Part shown: positions 1 to 11,628 of the stretch, in pieces | Position numbering within the stretch: position 1 is the first letter of the stretch | Layout of the letters: each line of letters starts with the position of its first letter | Assembly: GCA_027886185.1 (NCBI GenBank) | Contig: WOAB01000056.1 | Coordinates: forward strand, 8,804,001-8,868,000 | DNA: 64,000 nucleotides | DNA from: Rheum nobile | Taxonomy: Eukaryota; Streptophyta; Magnoliopsida; Caryophyllales; Polygonaceae | Direction of reading: 5' to 3' | Position numbers and translations under genes: made by a program | Notes under the pieces: model-generated | What the model was told of the DNA's origin: nothing | Seen by the model: only the letters and a program-made list of their open reading frames with translations | Databases searched by the model: none

Positions 1-765
1 CAAGAGAATTAATCCAACTAGATAGGAAAACGATCAAGAGTAGAAAACTCACAACCAATCAATTGTTGGCTTCAAACTGTCAAGTGCAACAATGGAGGTT
101 TAGTTCTCCATAGGGTTTGTGAGAGCAAAACCGCAGAAAGGTGGTAACTAGGGTTAGAGAATGGATCCTCTAAAAGAGTCTTAAACTTAACTTAAATACT
201 AAGGAAATAATTCAGAAATAAAGAAAAGAAATAAACAAACTTGGAAACAAAGTCTCGGAAATAAAATAAAACGGGAAATAAAAAACTCGGAAATATCTTC
301 AGCGCGTCGCAACCGCTGGGTGCGGTGACACCCACCGCGGGGTGCGGTGGTACTCCAGAATCACGGCCTCTTCTCTGTAAGGTTTGCCGCGGGGTGCGGT
401 CATCCCACCGCGGGGTGCGGTGACGGTGTCTTCTTCAGCTTCTGCGACACTTTAGTAAAAACGCCATAACTTTTTATTCCCAACTCGGATTGCGCTCATA
501 TTTTGAGGACTTGCATTAGACTTCAAGATCTAACTCCTCGAATTGGAATCACTCCATTTGGACATCTGAGTAAAGATAATGAACCATTTGAATTCAGCCC
601 ACTGTTCTTCTACTCTTCAATGCACTTCAAACCTCTGTAAATCCCATGATTTCTTCACTTCTAGTCTCTAACTCTCAACTCCACAATTGTGCTCTAAATC
701 CATCCAAATGGCACCTCAAAACTGATAACAACCCCTATAAATACACTATAAAATAGTGCCGATCA
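1..765 (-). repeat. N1 3' LTR (partial, truncated by window start)
   Basis: Aligns with 4164-4948 apart from a few substitutions and small indels. It ends in GATCA at 765, the same terminus as the other LTR. It carries four GC-rich hairpin units (312-326, 333-350, 386-400, 406-422), against five in the partner LTR. Confidence 0.9.
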
Positions 766-2185
766 AATCCCCCATGCTTAAACCTTGCTCGTCCTCGAGT
801 AAGCTAAAGTCAACCTACTCCTTCAATCAATCCCCAAGGTTTCAGGAAGCATAGAAAAATCAATCCCTCCAAGAATTTCACCTAACAATAAACTCCAGGT
901 ACCAACACAATAAGCACAGCACAACATACAATAATACAACACCACACACCAAAGCTAAAAGGAAAGCAGAGTACTTCCCCCAAGCTTATCCCGAACACCA
1001 TAGAGTGAATAAAATCTAATCCTAATCTCCCATCTATCTTCTTATGCTTCCCAAAGTGACCTACCCGAATCCTCCTTATATCACCTCTTCTTATGTCGCC
1101 ACGCCAGGTAAAATGATGATTCCTAAAAATCACTCTTCTTCTTTTCACTCATTTTGCCAAGGCGCCCTTTCGGGTTTTCACCAAGCCACTCATTTCATTT
1201 TTCAATAGATGTGCTCACATAAACTCACGTCACTCTTGACCTCATATTACCCCAGCCTAATGCTGGTCCAAGCCACTTGCTTATTACCTAAGCCGCCCTT
1301 TCGGGTTTTCGACTTATCTCAAGATTTCAATTTTTGCCTTTTTTCAATTTTGGCTCTTTTCAATTTTTTATTTGTCTCCTCAACAACGTAGCAAGTATAG
1401 AACTCTCCCCCATGCTTAAACATTGCATTGTCCTCAATTTAATGAAAGACAAAAAGATGAAGCATAGGAAAGGCAAAAAATAACTCACAGACGCCGCTGA
1501 GTTGGCTTGGACACTGTCGTTGTTGCTGGCGGTAAAACAATGAACGCTCAGTTCTCTGGTGTTGCACGGGATCTTCTTAATCAATAATCTTCTCCTACCG
1601 TGCAACCAAAAGGAAACCACTTTGGTGAATAGTGGTATATCAAAGAATTCGGGGTTGTACGGCCTTCAATGAACACAAAAAATGGGCCCAGATGTGTTCG
1701 TGGTGTGGGCCCTGGTGTTCCTCCTCTTCAACTGTCGACTGTAGGGCCATCATCGTTGCCAAATAATGTGTGGGGCGAATGTCTCCTCCTTGATAACATG
1801 ATGCGCACCTTCTCCATGGGGAACTCCGGACAGCTGGCCTACGGTAGAACTCTTTTTTGTTGTTTTTTTCGATTTTTTTTCCTGAATTTTTTTTTTAAAA
1901 AAAAATCCATTTAAGGTTTTTTTGGATTTTTTTTTCTTATTTTTTTATTTATTTTTTTTCCTTTTTTTCGAAACAAGAGAAAATGAAGGGGTGCCCACCG
2001 CGGGTGCGGTGAGCTCTCCAGAACCTCCATTGAACCTTTTCTTTCGTACCTGTGTGTTAGTGCACAGGCGAAACGAAACAAAAAAAAACAAAAACAAACT
2101 TAGACATGAGAAAAAACAATACCTCGGGTTGCCTCCCGAGCAGCGCCTTGGTTAATGTCGTTGGCTCGACATGAGACTCTACCAC
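766..2185 (-). other. N1 conserved noncoding 3' domain with polypurine tract
   Basis: Starting just after the frame on the minus strand it holds two stem-loops: TGTCG/CGACA arms at 2156-2160 and 2167-2171, and CTCGGG/CCCGAG at 2123-2128 and 2135-2140. Next come a poly-A/T tract (~1855-1970), a GC hairpin unit (~1995-2013), an internal PPT-like motif (~1405-1440) and two CCCGAAAGGG hairpins (1296-1305 and 1165-1174). The terminal polypurine tract (~766-780) abuts the LTR. The same order occurs in N2, N3 and N4. No protein is evident here. Confidence 0.75.
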
Positions 2186-3391
2186 TTAACTTGGGTTGCT
2201 CAAAGCAATTGAACTCTTGGGGTCTATATCAGGGGGATGTCTCTTTGTATACTCCCTGTTGAGCTTTTCCCCCATGCTTTTGCACTTCATGATGGTTGGG
2301 CCGCTGTTCATATCTATGAATGCACTTGCCATCTTCAAAAATGGTATGCCCAACATCTCAGGGGATGCATGTATGTCCTGCCCCGTATCTAGCATATAAA
2401 AATCCGCCACTTGAATCAGGGTCTCCTTCTTGTGCTTCCCCTTTGATTTCTTCTTGATCTTGCGCAGCACCCCTAAAAATTCTGTGCAGCAAGGGATGAT
2501 GTTCGCCAGCATGACCAAGGGAACGGTTTCTGCGCAGTCACTGAAGGTTTCAAATAATTTTTTGTCATTCTCCACCATTCTGGTGTCCTTCAGAGCCTCA
2601 GGGAAGGGTGTAGCGGGGTGCAGCGAGACAAGCGGGAAGGAGTTTAGATGCACATACTCATCATAGGCAGCCTCGAGAGGGTCGGGGGCTGCCGGGGCAT
2701 TTTCGAGAGGGGCAGGCGTCGCAGGATCGTTTCCGCAATCGCGGCTCTCCTCCTCTTGGTCGTTGAATTCCTCCAGTCCCAAAAAATATTCTTCCTCAGA
2801 AAGCACCTTGCGGTCCCAAATATCGTCTGGAAGGCCCAACTCCTTGATGGGTGGACCGAGGTCGTAGTTTTCTTCTGCAGACATCCCGATGTATTCTACA
2901 TCTGTCTCGCTGATTTGCTCTTCCCTTTCAGCTAAGGGAGTGACATGTTGCTGCTCAGTACTCTAGAGGGTCATTGAAAAGACATCCTCTCTCTGGTGCA
3001 CTACTGGGTGAAATAGCTGTTTTGCCGACATCGTGGTCTCTATTCTGCTAATTTCTTGAGTCAAGTGCTCCATTTGATTCCCCAAATTCTGGAACCTGGA
3101 ATCCATCTCTTGTTCATGTTGGATCATGCTTTGCGTAAGAGATTGAAGTAAATCCTCAGTCGAAATGTGGGAACTTGGATCGGACACTGGTAGTCTATGC
3201 TCATAGGCTGAATTGTACTGCCCTGGAGTACCCTGCTGGTAGAACGATTGTGGCTCCGGGTAGAACTCCTGGTAGTCATGACCATATGGAGGGTATTGCT
3301 GGTACCCATAACTCGAATTGGGGTGATCTCTCCACCCTGGAGTGTATGAGTAGGAGTATGGGTCATATCGCGACTCTCCCCATAAATCCAT
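2186..3391 (-). pseudogene. N1 gag plus truncated protease, one nonsense codon
   Basis: A single frame runs from ATG at 3391 to 2186, broken only by TAG at 2963-2965 within the conserved MTLRSG-like motif. The N-terminus (MDLWGESRYDPYSYSY...) is rich in Tyr, Pro and Gln, like N3 gag, and is followed by a Gln/Glu-rich coiled-coil-like stretch. The C-terminus (ADFYMLDTGQDIHASPEMLG, ending near KRHPPD) corresponds to the second half of the retropepsin in N3 and N4. The first half with the catalytic DLGSSINVLP-type motif is missing, so no active protease is expected. Capsid-like packaging is the likely ancestral role, inferred from the family. Confidence 0.8.
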
Positions 3392-3497
3392 TTCTGTATC
3401 AAAGAAAAAAAGAAATCAGTAGCACGAGTGTGGACCGTAAGATAGGTCCACACGAAAGTTGGTAACAAACAAAACCACAAAAACAGAAATTTTGAGT

Positions 3498-3515
3498 TCC
3501 CCTGCAACGGCGCCA
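3498..3515 (-). other. N1 primer binding site (tRNA-Asp)
   Basis: The minus strand reads TGGCGCCGTTGCAGGGGA. It pairs with the 3' end of plant tRNA-Asp(GUC) with one mismatch. This primer is typical of the Athila lineage. Confidence 0.85.
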
Positions 3516-3520
3516 AATTT

Positions 3521-4948
3521 TACAGGGCTAAAGTCGTATGCCTATCAAATAAATCCTAAAATACCTACTAAAGAGTATAGCAAGCAAGTCAGGGTCGATC
3601 CCACAGGGAGTCAGGTTATCTATCTCTGTAATTCGCAATCACCAACTAGGAACTAGGGGGGTTTGTAGTGTTTTCTTGGAAATCAAGTAACAAGTAAGCA
3701 AATAAACAAGTTTGCAAATAAAGGTTGTGAATATAATGGGGAAAAGCGCCACACTGAACAAAGATCCACACAATAATAGATATGGTCGATCACGGAATTC
3801 TATCAATCTCAAGTTCTTATCATTCCTATAGTTGTTCTTATCCCGATCATAGGTAACTATTAGTTCTACCAGCCCTAATAGTACTTATTACTAAATCAAA
3901 TCCGAAAACCTTCAAGACTCAATAAAGCAATAGCATTCAACCAAGGATTTAACAAGATACATGCAATAGAAACAACCCGTTACTATAAGCATGCAATTAA
4001 CTCTCTCTCACGATGAACACTCGCAACCCGCTTATGTAAATCGTGCTCGCTACTAGATATGCAACCCGAACCCGGAATCACAAGTCCTAGCAATCAGGAA
4101 GATATCAATAAACCTAGGTGATCAATCTAGATAAATCAACATAGACCAATAAAAAATCAAGCGCAAGAGAATTAATCCAACTAGATAGGAAAACGAACAA
4201 GAGTAGAAAACTCACAACCAATCAATTGCTGGCTTCAAACTGTCAAGTGCAACAATGGAGGTTTAGTTCTCCATAGGGTTTGTGAGAGCAAAAACGTAGA
4301 AAGGTGGCAACTAGGGTTAGAGAATGGATCCTCTAAAAGAGTCTTAAACTTAACTTAAATACTAAGGAAATAATTCAGAAATAAAGAAAAGAAATAAACA
4401 AACTTGGAAACAAAGTCTCGGAAATAAAATAAAACGGGAAATAAAAAACTCGGAAATATCTTCAGCGCGTCGCCACCGCTGGGTGCGGTGACACCCACCG
4501 CTGGGTGCGGTGACACCCACCGCGGGGTGCGGTGGTACTCCAGAATCACGGCCTCTTCTCTGTAAGGTTTGCCGCGGGGTGCGGTCATCCCACCGCGGGG
4601 TGCAGTGACGGTGTCTTCTTCAGCTTCTGTGACACTTTAGTAAAAACGCCATAACCTTTTATTCCCAACTCGGATTGCGCTCATGTTTTGAGGACATGCA
4701 GTAGACTTCAAGATCTAAATCCTCGAATTGGAATCACTCCATTTGGACATCTGAGTAAAGAGAACGAACCATTTGAATTAGCCCACTGTTCTTCTACTCT
4801 TCAATGCACTTCAAACCTCTGTAAATCCCATGATTTCTTCACTTCTAGTCTCTAACTCTCAACTCCATAATTGTGCTCTAAATCCATCCAAATGCACCTC
4901 AAAACTGGTAACAACCCCTAGAAATACACTATAAAATAGTGCCGATCA
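3521..4948 (-). repeat. N1 5' LTR
   Basis: About 1.43 kb. On the minus strand it begins TGATCGGCAC and runs to just before the primer site; the inner border near 3521 is set only by the primer site (CTGTA rather than the usual CA). It contains five hairpin units of the form CACCGC-loop-GCGGTG (4473-4490, 4495-4512, 4517-4533, 4571-4585, 4591-4607), one more than the 3' copy. Confidence 0.82.
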
Positions 4949-6748
4949 GCTGCTTAACAATTTGATCAAAGGATTTGTGTCCTTCCTCCTCCAGGAAGTA
5001 ACAACTTTCTCCCAAGTCCTCTCCGTCCTCCTCAACAAGGATCTGTTTAGCAGCGAAAGTCCCCTCTAGGACATCAGAAATCGAATCCAAGCTTGGCCTA
5101 CTCGTTTTAAGTCACCTCACTCCTCGGGGCTACACAACTTTATTCAGCTTATGGGCAAACTTTCTGCCAATATGGGGCACTGCCTCATACAACCATATCT
5201 TAAACAAACAGAATTGGAATTAAACCACAATTATGATGAGAAGCGTTAACCTTTCTCAGTTTTACATATTCAACTACTAACACATTACCTGAAACACCAT
5301 GGGGAAACCCTTTTATGGTGTATCCTGCTCTGGCATTGTCTGAACGTGCAAGTGCATCCTTAACTGACTCTATTCTTGTGTCCAAAGCAGAAGCCAGACT
5401 TTGATGGAGTTCAATATATACACTCCTACCCCATGGGAAATTATTGAAACGATCCAAGTCTTGGGTCAATTTCACATTTAGGGGCCTGACCTTCCTCTTC
5501 TTATCACCCCCCCCCCCAGTACAACACCCTCAAGAATTAACAACAAGGCCATCTTCATCTTGAATACATTTTCATCCCGATACGATAAGAACTTGGTTAA
5601 AAGGTTAGCAATGGTAATACTCCTCACACCAAAAAAATCAAAGACTGCCTTCTTATCCTCCATAGTGTCCTCCTCATCGGGCATCCCACAATTCAGTCTT
5701 ATTATTAGCCTAAACTCCTCTATTGAAAACCTACATGGTTGTCCACCAAGATCATACCATGTCTCAAACTGCTTTTTTGTGTCCAATTGCCTAAACAACA
5801 CATGGTGAATCAGTTGTGCAGACAGTTTTAAGTTTTTCATAATTTTTATAATTGAGCCAAAGGGGCCCTGCAGAACTGTCTGCCATTCTGTTCGAGTTAG
5901 GGTGTTCTCGATACAATTCAGATACTGAAGCCTTGAGTTCTGATTTATCCGACCATAAAACAACTCCTCAGAATGTAACTTGTACATTATCTGTAAAGAA
6001 TGACATTCACAAATACATGACAGGTAAGAATGACTTCCATTTGTCAGGCCAAATGGAAGTTGTTCAGGACAAGTATTTACCCTAGACTATAACTTACAAT
6101 TTTGTATCAACATGAATCAGGCTACTATGACATTGTAACATTCTAACCACACAACAAATACATGACATTCATATTCACATAAACCCAAAAACTTACTTTG
6201 TCAGGTAAGATAATTCGTTTTGTCAGAATACATTTTGGTTTGTCAGGCCATATGGATGTCAAGAGTTTAGGCTACTATGACTTTTACAGACCTCTCCATG
6301 CTCTGTTTTTTACAGAGTAAATCATGCTCTGTTTTTTACATAATTTTAGTATGAAATTTATCCATACCCTAAACCTAGCATGCATCACAAATTTCAGACA
6401 AAATATTGCTTTTTTCAGGTAAGTCAAGAGTTAGAGAAGACAACTAACCCCGCCAACCGACTTTGATGGCTCCTTCCTCGACCTCTTGGCTTTTGGTTCT
6501 TCAGCCTCCGAGATTCTCGATTTCCTCTTCTGCACCGAAACGACTGGACTCGGTGATTATTCTTCCTCCGACAAGCTGTAGGCTCTCTTCATTCGGCCAC
6601 TCCCCACAGTAGCCGCCTTCGCATTCGCCGGATGTTCTTCGCTTTCCTCAACCCTCTTTCTCCTCAAAAGTGTAGAAGCCTTCGCCTTCTCGACTCTGGC
6701 TTTCGCAGACTGCAAACCTCTTGTCTTCACCATTCTCGATCTGGGCAT
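4949..6748 (-). pseudogene. DUF1985-domain gene, decayed and disrupted by N1
   Basis: Exon 1 (6748-6449) starts MPRSRMVKTRG, is Lys/Arg/Glu-rich with nuclear-signal-like runs, and contains one TAA at 6557-6559. Its donor is GG|GTTAGT and exon 2 begins after TTTACAG at 5990. Exon 2 carries motifs typical of plant DUF1985 (WYDLGGQPCRFSIEEFRLI, LNCGMPDEEDT, FNNFPWGRSVYIELHQS). A G-run on the minus strand (about 5507-5517) shifts the frame between the two halves. A further block (~5205-5127) reads IWLYEAVPHIGRKFAHK. Coding-like sequence then continues with stops to 4949, where the N1 LTR begins. DUF1985 proteins are often linked to Mutator-like elements carrying Ulp1-type peptidases, so this may be transposon-borne; no peptidase domain is seen. 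The exact third splice site is uncertain. Confidence 0.72.
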
Positions 6749-8315
6749 TTAGTAAGGGCTTCAGAAATGGCTTCACAAAGGGCTTCGCCTTCTCGACTTT
6801 GGGGATTTAGGATTTGGTTTCACGAATACTTGATTCGGGGATGAAAGGAAAAAGCGAGATTAATTAGGTTCTTGAGAGCCGAAAAGATTTTGGGGAAGAA
6901 ACGGATGGAAATGATGAACTGCTACCGATTGAACAGGTACTTGATTACGCGACTGATACAACGGTTTAAAATTAACTGCTTCTTTAAACCTTTCCAAAAC
7001 ACTTTTATGTTTTTTGAAAAAGTTTTATTCATAATTCATTTTACCTTTTTAGTTTTGAAAAGTTTTGCAGCTTTTTGGTACTTTTGTAATACTTTTTAAA
7101 ACCTGATATTTTTGCAAAGAGCTATGCAAAAGTTGGTATTTTTTGCAATTCCGCCATCATTTTATAAGTCCCATGAATTAAAAATGATGGGACTAAACAA
7201 ATGTAAATTCAAAAAATTGTAATTTTTATATTCAAGTATATCATCTTTTATAAAATGTTCTAAGGACAAATAAATGGAAAAATTAAAAATAATATAAATT
7301 CCATGATATTTTTAAATTTAGTTAATACAATTTTGTTCATAATTTTATTTTTTGAATTTCATTTGCTAATGTAAAGTTAAATTTTTTAAAATAAGTTCTA
7401 AAAAATTAGAATTCATGAATAAGAATATACAAATATAAACATAATAAATAAGCAATTTTAACCTATAATAAGGTGTTATAATTTTTCTAATTTCATTGTA
7501 TATATACATTATTCTTTTTTATATGTCATATATCAAAATATGCACATATTTGTTGTGTTTTGACAATATCTCAAAAATGTTAAAAACTCCCTCATAATCA
7601 ACTATTTCACAAAAGTTTGAAAATTGTTTCACAAAGATTTGAATGTATATTGCATACTTGTCAATTGAGAATATATAAATAATTTCTAATAATATAATAA
7701 AGGTACATATATTGATTCTTAAAAAAATAACTCTTACATAATACTTGAAATGAAACAAAATATATAAACGTATACTAACTTATAAATAAAACGTAATTGA
7801 ATATGAGATGAAATAAACAATTTTTGTGATGTAATGATATATTGATCATACATAATTTATAAAATTACACTAATATATCAAAAAGTTCAATCAATCCAAT
7901 CATAAACAAAAAATTAAATTTTAAATAAAACATCTTAAAAGCATGGTACAAGTCCGCTGGTTCTTTAAATGAAAGCAACTCTGAAAATAACACGTAAATA
8001 ATGAATGTTTAAGCTAATTCTATATAATAATTTGATACGAGATAGAATAATACAACTTTGTTATGAAGTTGACAAAATGATTTTGTTTCATCTAATTTTA
8101 TATTAATAACATTACAATTAGTAATGTAAAATGGAATAACTCATATATATTATTTTGTTATTTAGAAAAAAAAATCGTGAATTTAGATAGATTTGGCTAT
8201 ACAAATTTTATAACCTACATTAATATATTAAAGTATTAAGTAATCTAATTATAATTAATAATAAAATAAATTAATCATGCCACAGACCCGTGTGTAGCAC
8301 GGAGACACATGTAAT
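6749..8315. other. AT-rich intergenic DNA, nothing recognised
   Basis: After the presumed 5' flank of the DUF1985 gene the sequence becomes very AT-rich (especially 7000-8280), with short broken frames on both strands. I found no domain motif, terminal repeat or RNA gene. Confidence 0.6.
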
Positions 8316-9915
8316 TGATATGACAAAAACCTACCCACAAGCGTATGGGTTCAGTTGTAGTTTTTCAAGTGTCGTTCCCAACGAGGACTATGTAGTATCG
8401 GTTGTAACTTTGACTGGTAAGTTAAGCCAAAAGATGAGAATTTTCGTTGAACTAGTAACTAAAATTAAGAAACAAATGCTAGTGATGATTGTAATCAATG
8501 GAGGGAAGGTTTCCAAGGCAAGTGATCCCCGCAACTATGCTTTAGTAGACTCAACTAGATAATTTTTTGAATTTAGTCTGTCTTTGTTGAAGAAAACTAT
8601 CTTAGGTAATTACTAATTCCTCTCGGATGATAGCAAATGTGCTAAGGGAGTTCAAATCTTGCCCGGACCGGAAAACCAGACCGGACCGGTGAAATTACGG
8701 TCCGGTCTCCGGTCCAGGTTTTTCCCTTAATCCGGTCCGGTCCGGTCCAAACCTGGAAAAAATTGGTCCGGACCGGTTGGACCGTTTTTTTTTTTAAATA
8801 ATAATAATAAGTTAGGAGTTTAAATGTAATTTTTTTATAGATATGTTCCTTAAGTTAATAAGTTAGGAGTATAAATGTTTTTTAGATATTAAATAAGAAT
8901 TTGATTAAAAAAATTTTTTAATAAATTACGGTCCACACTTTTGAAAAAATCCGGTCCGGTCTGGACCGGATGAACACCCCTAAAATGTGCCCAGATTCAA
9001 TTAACATCCACTCTCGCGACTTGCTAATCAAGATCTAGACTCTTTGGGCACTTAGAATCTAAGGTCAAACTGAATTAACATCCACTCTCGTGACTTGCTA
9101 AATCTTACCTAATCTTAGGGTTTCTATGATAGTTATTATTCCACAAGAGAAATTAAGACGCTCTCGCAATAATAAAATCTCAGGTTCAATTCCTAGGATT
9201 CCAATAGAAGTTATTACTACTCGGTCTCAAACCCTATCTGACTACCTATTAACGTTTTTATCTCTCAGTTGCAAACCCTAATAGGATCCAATTTGCAAAA
9301 GCTAATATGGGCATTAAGTATCTAGGAATGAATCAACAAAGTTTCAGATTTCCATTCATGCAAATATCAAACAAGTCTACCTACACATAGTTGGGATCAA
9401 CCCAACCCTAGAAATATGGAATTAGCTAGACATGCATAATTGCAAGATCAACCAAAGAAGACATGATAACAATGGAAATCATAAACAAGATTGAAGAGAA
9501 AGATGAACTTAGTCTCGAATCCAGAAGAACAATCTCCAAAGTTGCAATCTTTTAAAGGGAGGCAAACAACTAGGTCTAGAGAATTAGAAACAGTGGCAAA
9601 AGATCCCTCTAAAAACCTAAAACGAAGTATTTATACATAGGATAAAAAGTTTCTAAAAATAAAGTCATCCGGATAGAACGCACGACCCGTGCCTTGATTT
9701 TGCAGAAAACGCACTGTCAAGCGCACGGCCAAAATGCTACAGGTGTGAAACCGAACGGCCGTGTGAAAAACGCACATGCAAAATTCTCCGTAGGCGAAAA
9801 CGCATAGACAAATTGCGAGGAATCACCGCCTCCACGACCGTGCGATGGAATGCACGGCCCCCTTGAAGGAAATTCGATTATGGCGACTACCTTTCGATTT
9901 ATGAGCTCCTATATA
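8316..9915 (-). repeat. Old Athila-type LTR fragment or solo LTR
   Basis: The layout resembles the N1 and N2 LTRs read on the same strand. It has a TGATATGAC start and a segment like the LTR-internal 'bag of repeats' (TCTCGCGACTTGC/ACTCTCGTGACTTGC, CCTAGGAATGAATC). Next is the stretch of clustered AAGAAC/AACAATCTCC sequence before a GC-rich block (~9670-9870) with CACG/CGTG hairpin units such as GCACGACCCGTGC at 9680-9692. No partner LTR, primer site or gag was found. The right end is approximate and I could not find a matching target duplication. It is interrupted by a hAT-type MITE at 8643-8982. Confidence 0.5.
8643..8982. mobile_element. hAT-type MITE with GGTCCGG repeats
   Basis: 340 bp flanked by an exact 8-bp direct repeat AAATGTGC (8635-8642 and 8983-8990). 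The ends are imperfect inverted repeats, TAAGGGAGTTCAAAT on the left and a right end whose complement reads TAGGGGTGTTCATC. Subterminal regions on both sides are built of GGTCCGG/CCGGACC words around an AT-rich core. An 8-bp duplication is the hAT hallmark. There is no coding capacity. A second copy lies at 51258-51743. Confidence 0.85.
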
Positions 9916-10149
9916 TGCCTCATCACTCTTTCGTTCTAGCTTCTTCTCATCGATGATGGGCTCGTGCAAATCTTTGTTGTAGAGATGACCCTCCATCATC
10001 GGCTTCCACTAGGAGTTATTGTTCTCCGTGAGTTTGAACATGTCACCATCGTAGGTTATGGTGGCCTCCATATTAAACCGCACGAGATAACCCAGACCAC
10101 TAACGAACCTTACTCTAATACCATATTTGGGAAAATACTATTTTCCCAA
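9916..10149. other. Unassigned spacer
   Basis: A 72-codon open stretch at 9964-10182 (+) has no recognisable motif. The segment joins the old LTR to the SAUR-flank relic and may be debris of another insertion. Confidence 0.35.
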
Positions 10150-10920
10150 CAACAGCTACTTGAAGATGATACCCAACATTAACCTTCCATATGTAGCTTT
10201 GAGAAGCCACTAAAATTATGGCTTCTTCTCTTGTTGTTTTAGAGCGCAACAAAGTTGTAGCATGTAGATTGGTTCATAATTTTGACACTGAAATGAAAAA
10301 TTACTGGGTCTTAGCTGAATATTCATAAGCTGACCTTGTTCTTGTTTTTTTCCTTTTCAATAATAAAATTTTCTGCGTTTATTTTAGGAAATTTTGAAGA
10401 TATATTTACCTCCATGTTGTGTCGAGTACATGTTCAAAAATTCATATGACTCTTTTTGATACTTCTTTCTTTAAACAAAAAGCAAGGGAAATAAACTAGC
10501 TAAAGCTTGTGCCCCTGATTAATGTCTTGTACTATATATGGTCTCTATAGTAGAAGTTTCTTCTATCAGATTGTATGTTTAGAGCTTAAATGTATATCCA
10601 ATTTTACTTCATTGCGTATATGTTGATCCCTTCTTAGTTCTTATAGTATAGAACACTGGATTATTTTTCTTTCACATGCAATTGTAACCTAAGTCTAGTT
10701 GCAACATATTTTTAAGACTCAAAAATTTCCTTTTAACCAATAGTGGGTCTTTTCTTGTTCCAAAACTCTGTATGATATCATTAGTTTGTTTACCTGCTAA
10801 ATTCAATTGCCTATTTTAAAGACTCATAAAATTCTTAGACTAGACAATCTACATATAAGTATACTTAATCAACTCTTTATTAGTATCGTGTTTGAGCTAG
10901 GTAAACAACAGCTGATCTCC
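10150..10920. other. Relic of convergent SAUR pair: 3' flanks only
   Basis: 10150-10440 matches 42350-42660 (CTACTTGAAGAT, CCATATGTAGCTTTGAGAAG and later words), which lies downstream of the plus-strand SAUR relic at 42250. 10380-10560 also matches 31270-31450. 10880-10920 (TTGAGCTAGGTAAACAACAGC) matches the 3' flank of the minus-strand SAUR at 40835-40945. So the DNA between two convergent SAUR genes survives here while the gene bodies do not. Confidence 0.6.
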
Positions 10921-11515
10921 TACTTGCATTAGATGTAGGAACCATAATCTGAAACACATAAACAATCTGCAAAGGAGTTAGAACAGAATTAAGGAATTGA
11001 ATTATACCGAAACCGGAATGGGTTTGAACGCAGAGTCGAGATTGAATCTCTGTCCTTAATTCTGAAACGCCCCGTATTGAGACGGTTACCGGCGTTGAGA
11101 ATCCCAGGATACAACTGCGGCGTTTCTTCTGATTCGCTCAACCAAAATCAGAAGCTTTCGAACCAGCGAACTGCGGGTACTCTCAGACTCGAAAAAATGG
11201 AAAGAGGAAGGGAAGACGAGAGGATTTCTGTGTATTGAATGAGACTCCAGAACTGCTCTTTTATAACGTTCTGAACGAGTTAGCGCACTAACTGAGGAGA
11301 GGAGATCGTGGAGTCAAGCGAGCCGTTGTGGCCTGATTCTCGAAACTGAACAGACCGAGTCAAGCGGGATCTCGGAAGCCCAACAGCCTCTAGAATCGGC
11401 CCAGCTGGCTTCCAAAAAGGAACCTTAGCTGCTGCTTGGGCCGAAGGCCCATTCCACAAGCCCACAAGCCCGAGCCTGAGCCCGATCCCGAGCCCGAGCC
11501 CGAGGAGAAGGCAAA
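10921..11515. other. Unidentified segment occupying a former SAUR gene body
   Basis: The left edge follows SAUR 3'-flank sequence, and the right edge (from ~11515) is followed by SAUR promoter-like sequence (CAAACCCATGTGACAATTAT, as at 41557). The ~0.6-kb between is GC-richer and has no SAUR homology that I can see. It may be an LTR-like insertion or replacement; no terminal repeats were found. It ends in a GAGCCC-type hexamer run. Confidence 0.4.
11465..11507. repeat. Short imperfect CCCGAG hexamer repeat
   Basis: Consecutive CCCGAG/CCTGAG/CCCGAT units ending in GAGG. Simple-sequence expansion at the junction between unidentified sequence and SAUR promoter-like DNA. Confidence 0.75.
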
Positions 11516-11628
11516 TTCTCTACCATTGCTATGTAATTAGATGGCAAACAAACCCATGTGACAATTATTAGATGATGTGGTCCATTGATGAAGATTTTGA
11601 ATGATATTTTGTGGTGCATATTTGATGA

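Larger units (their letters stand above)
1..4948 (-). mobile_element. N1: non-autonomous Athila-type Ty3/gypsy LTR retrotransposon, 3' LTR cut by window edge
   Basis: Two copies of the same terminal sequence (1-765 and 4164-4948) bracket a ~2.75-kb interior. Reading the minus strand gives 5' LTR (4948 to ~3521), a tRNA-Asp primer site (3515-3498), one gag-like frame (3391-2186), a long noncoding 3' domain (2185-766) and the start of the 3' LTR. I see no reverse transcriptase, RNase H or integrase. The remaining protein and the post-ORF motifs match N2, N3 and N4 elsewhere in the window, so this is one family. The right end abuts coding sequence of a DUF1985 gene at 4949. The other target-site copy lies outside the window. 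Confidence 0.88.

Noticed and set aside
882..2155. Several short frames in the N1 noncoding domain
   Set aside because: Not conserved as proteins in N2-N4, although the DNA is; low complexity from poly-T tracts.
3498..3515. tRNA-Asp gene fragments at the four primer sites
   Set aside because: Only 18 nt match a tRNA 3' end next to an LTR; these are primer binding sites, not tRNA genes.
8316..9915. Calling this a complete solo LTR with target duplication
   Set aside because: The candidate left target GTAAT has no matching copy at the right end, and the right border is unclear.
9964..10182. 72-codon plus-strand frame
   Set aside because: No motif, crosses from unassigned DNA into the SAUR 3'-flank relic.
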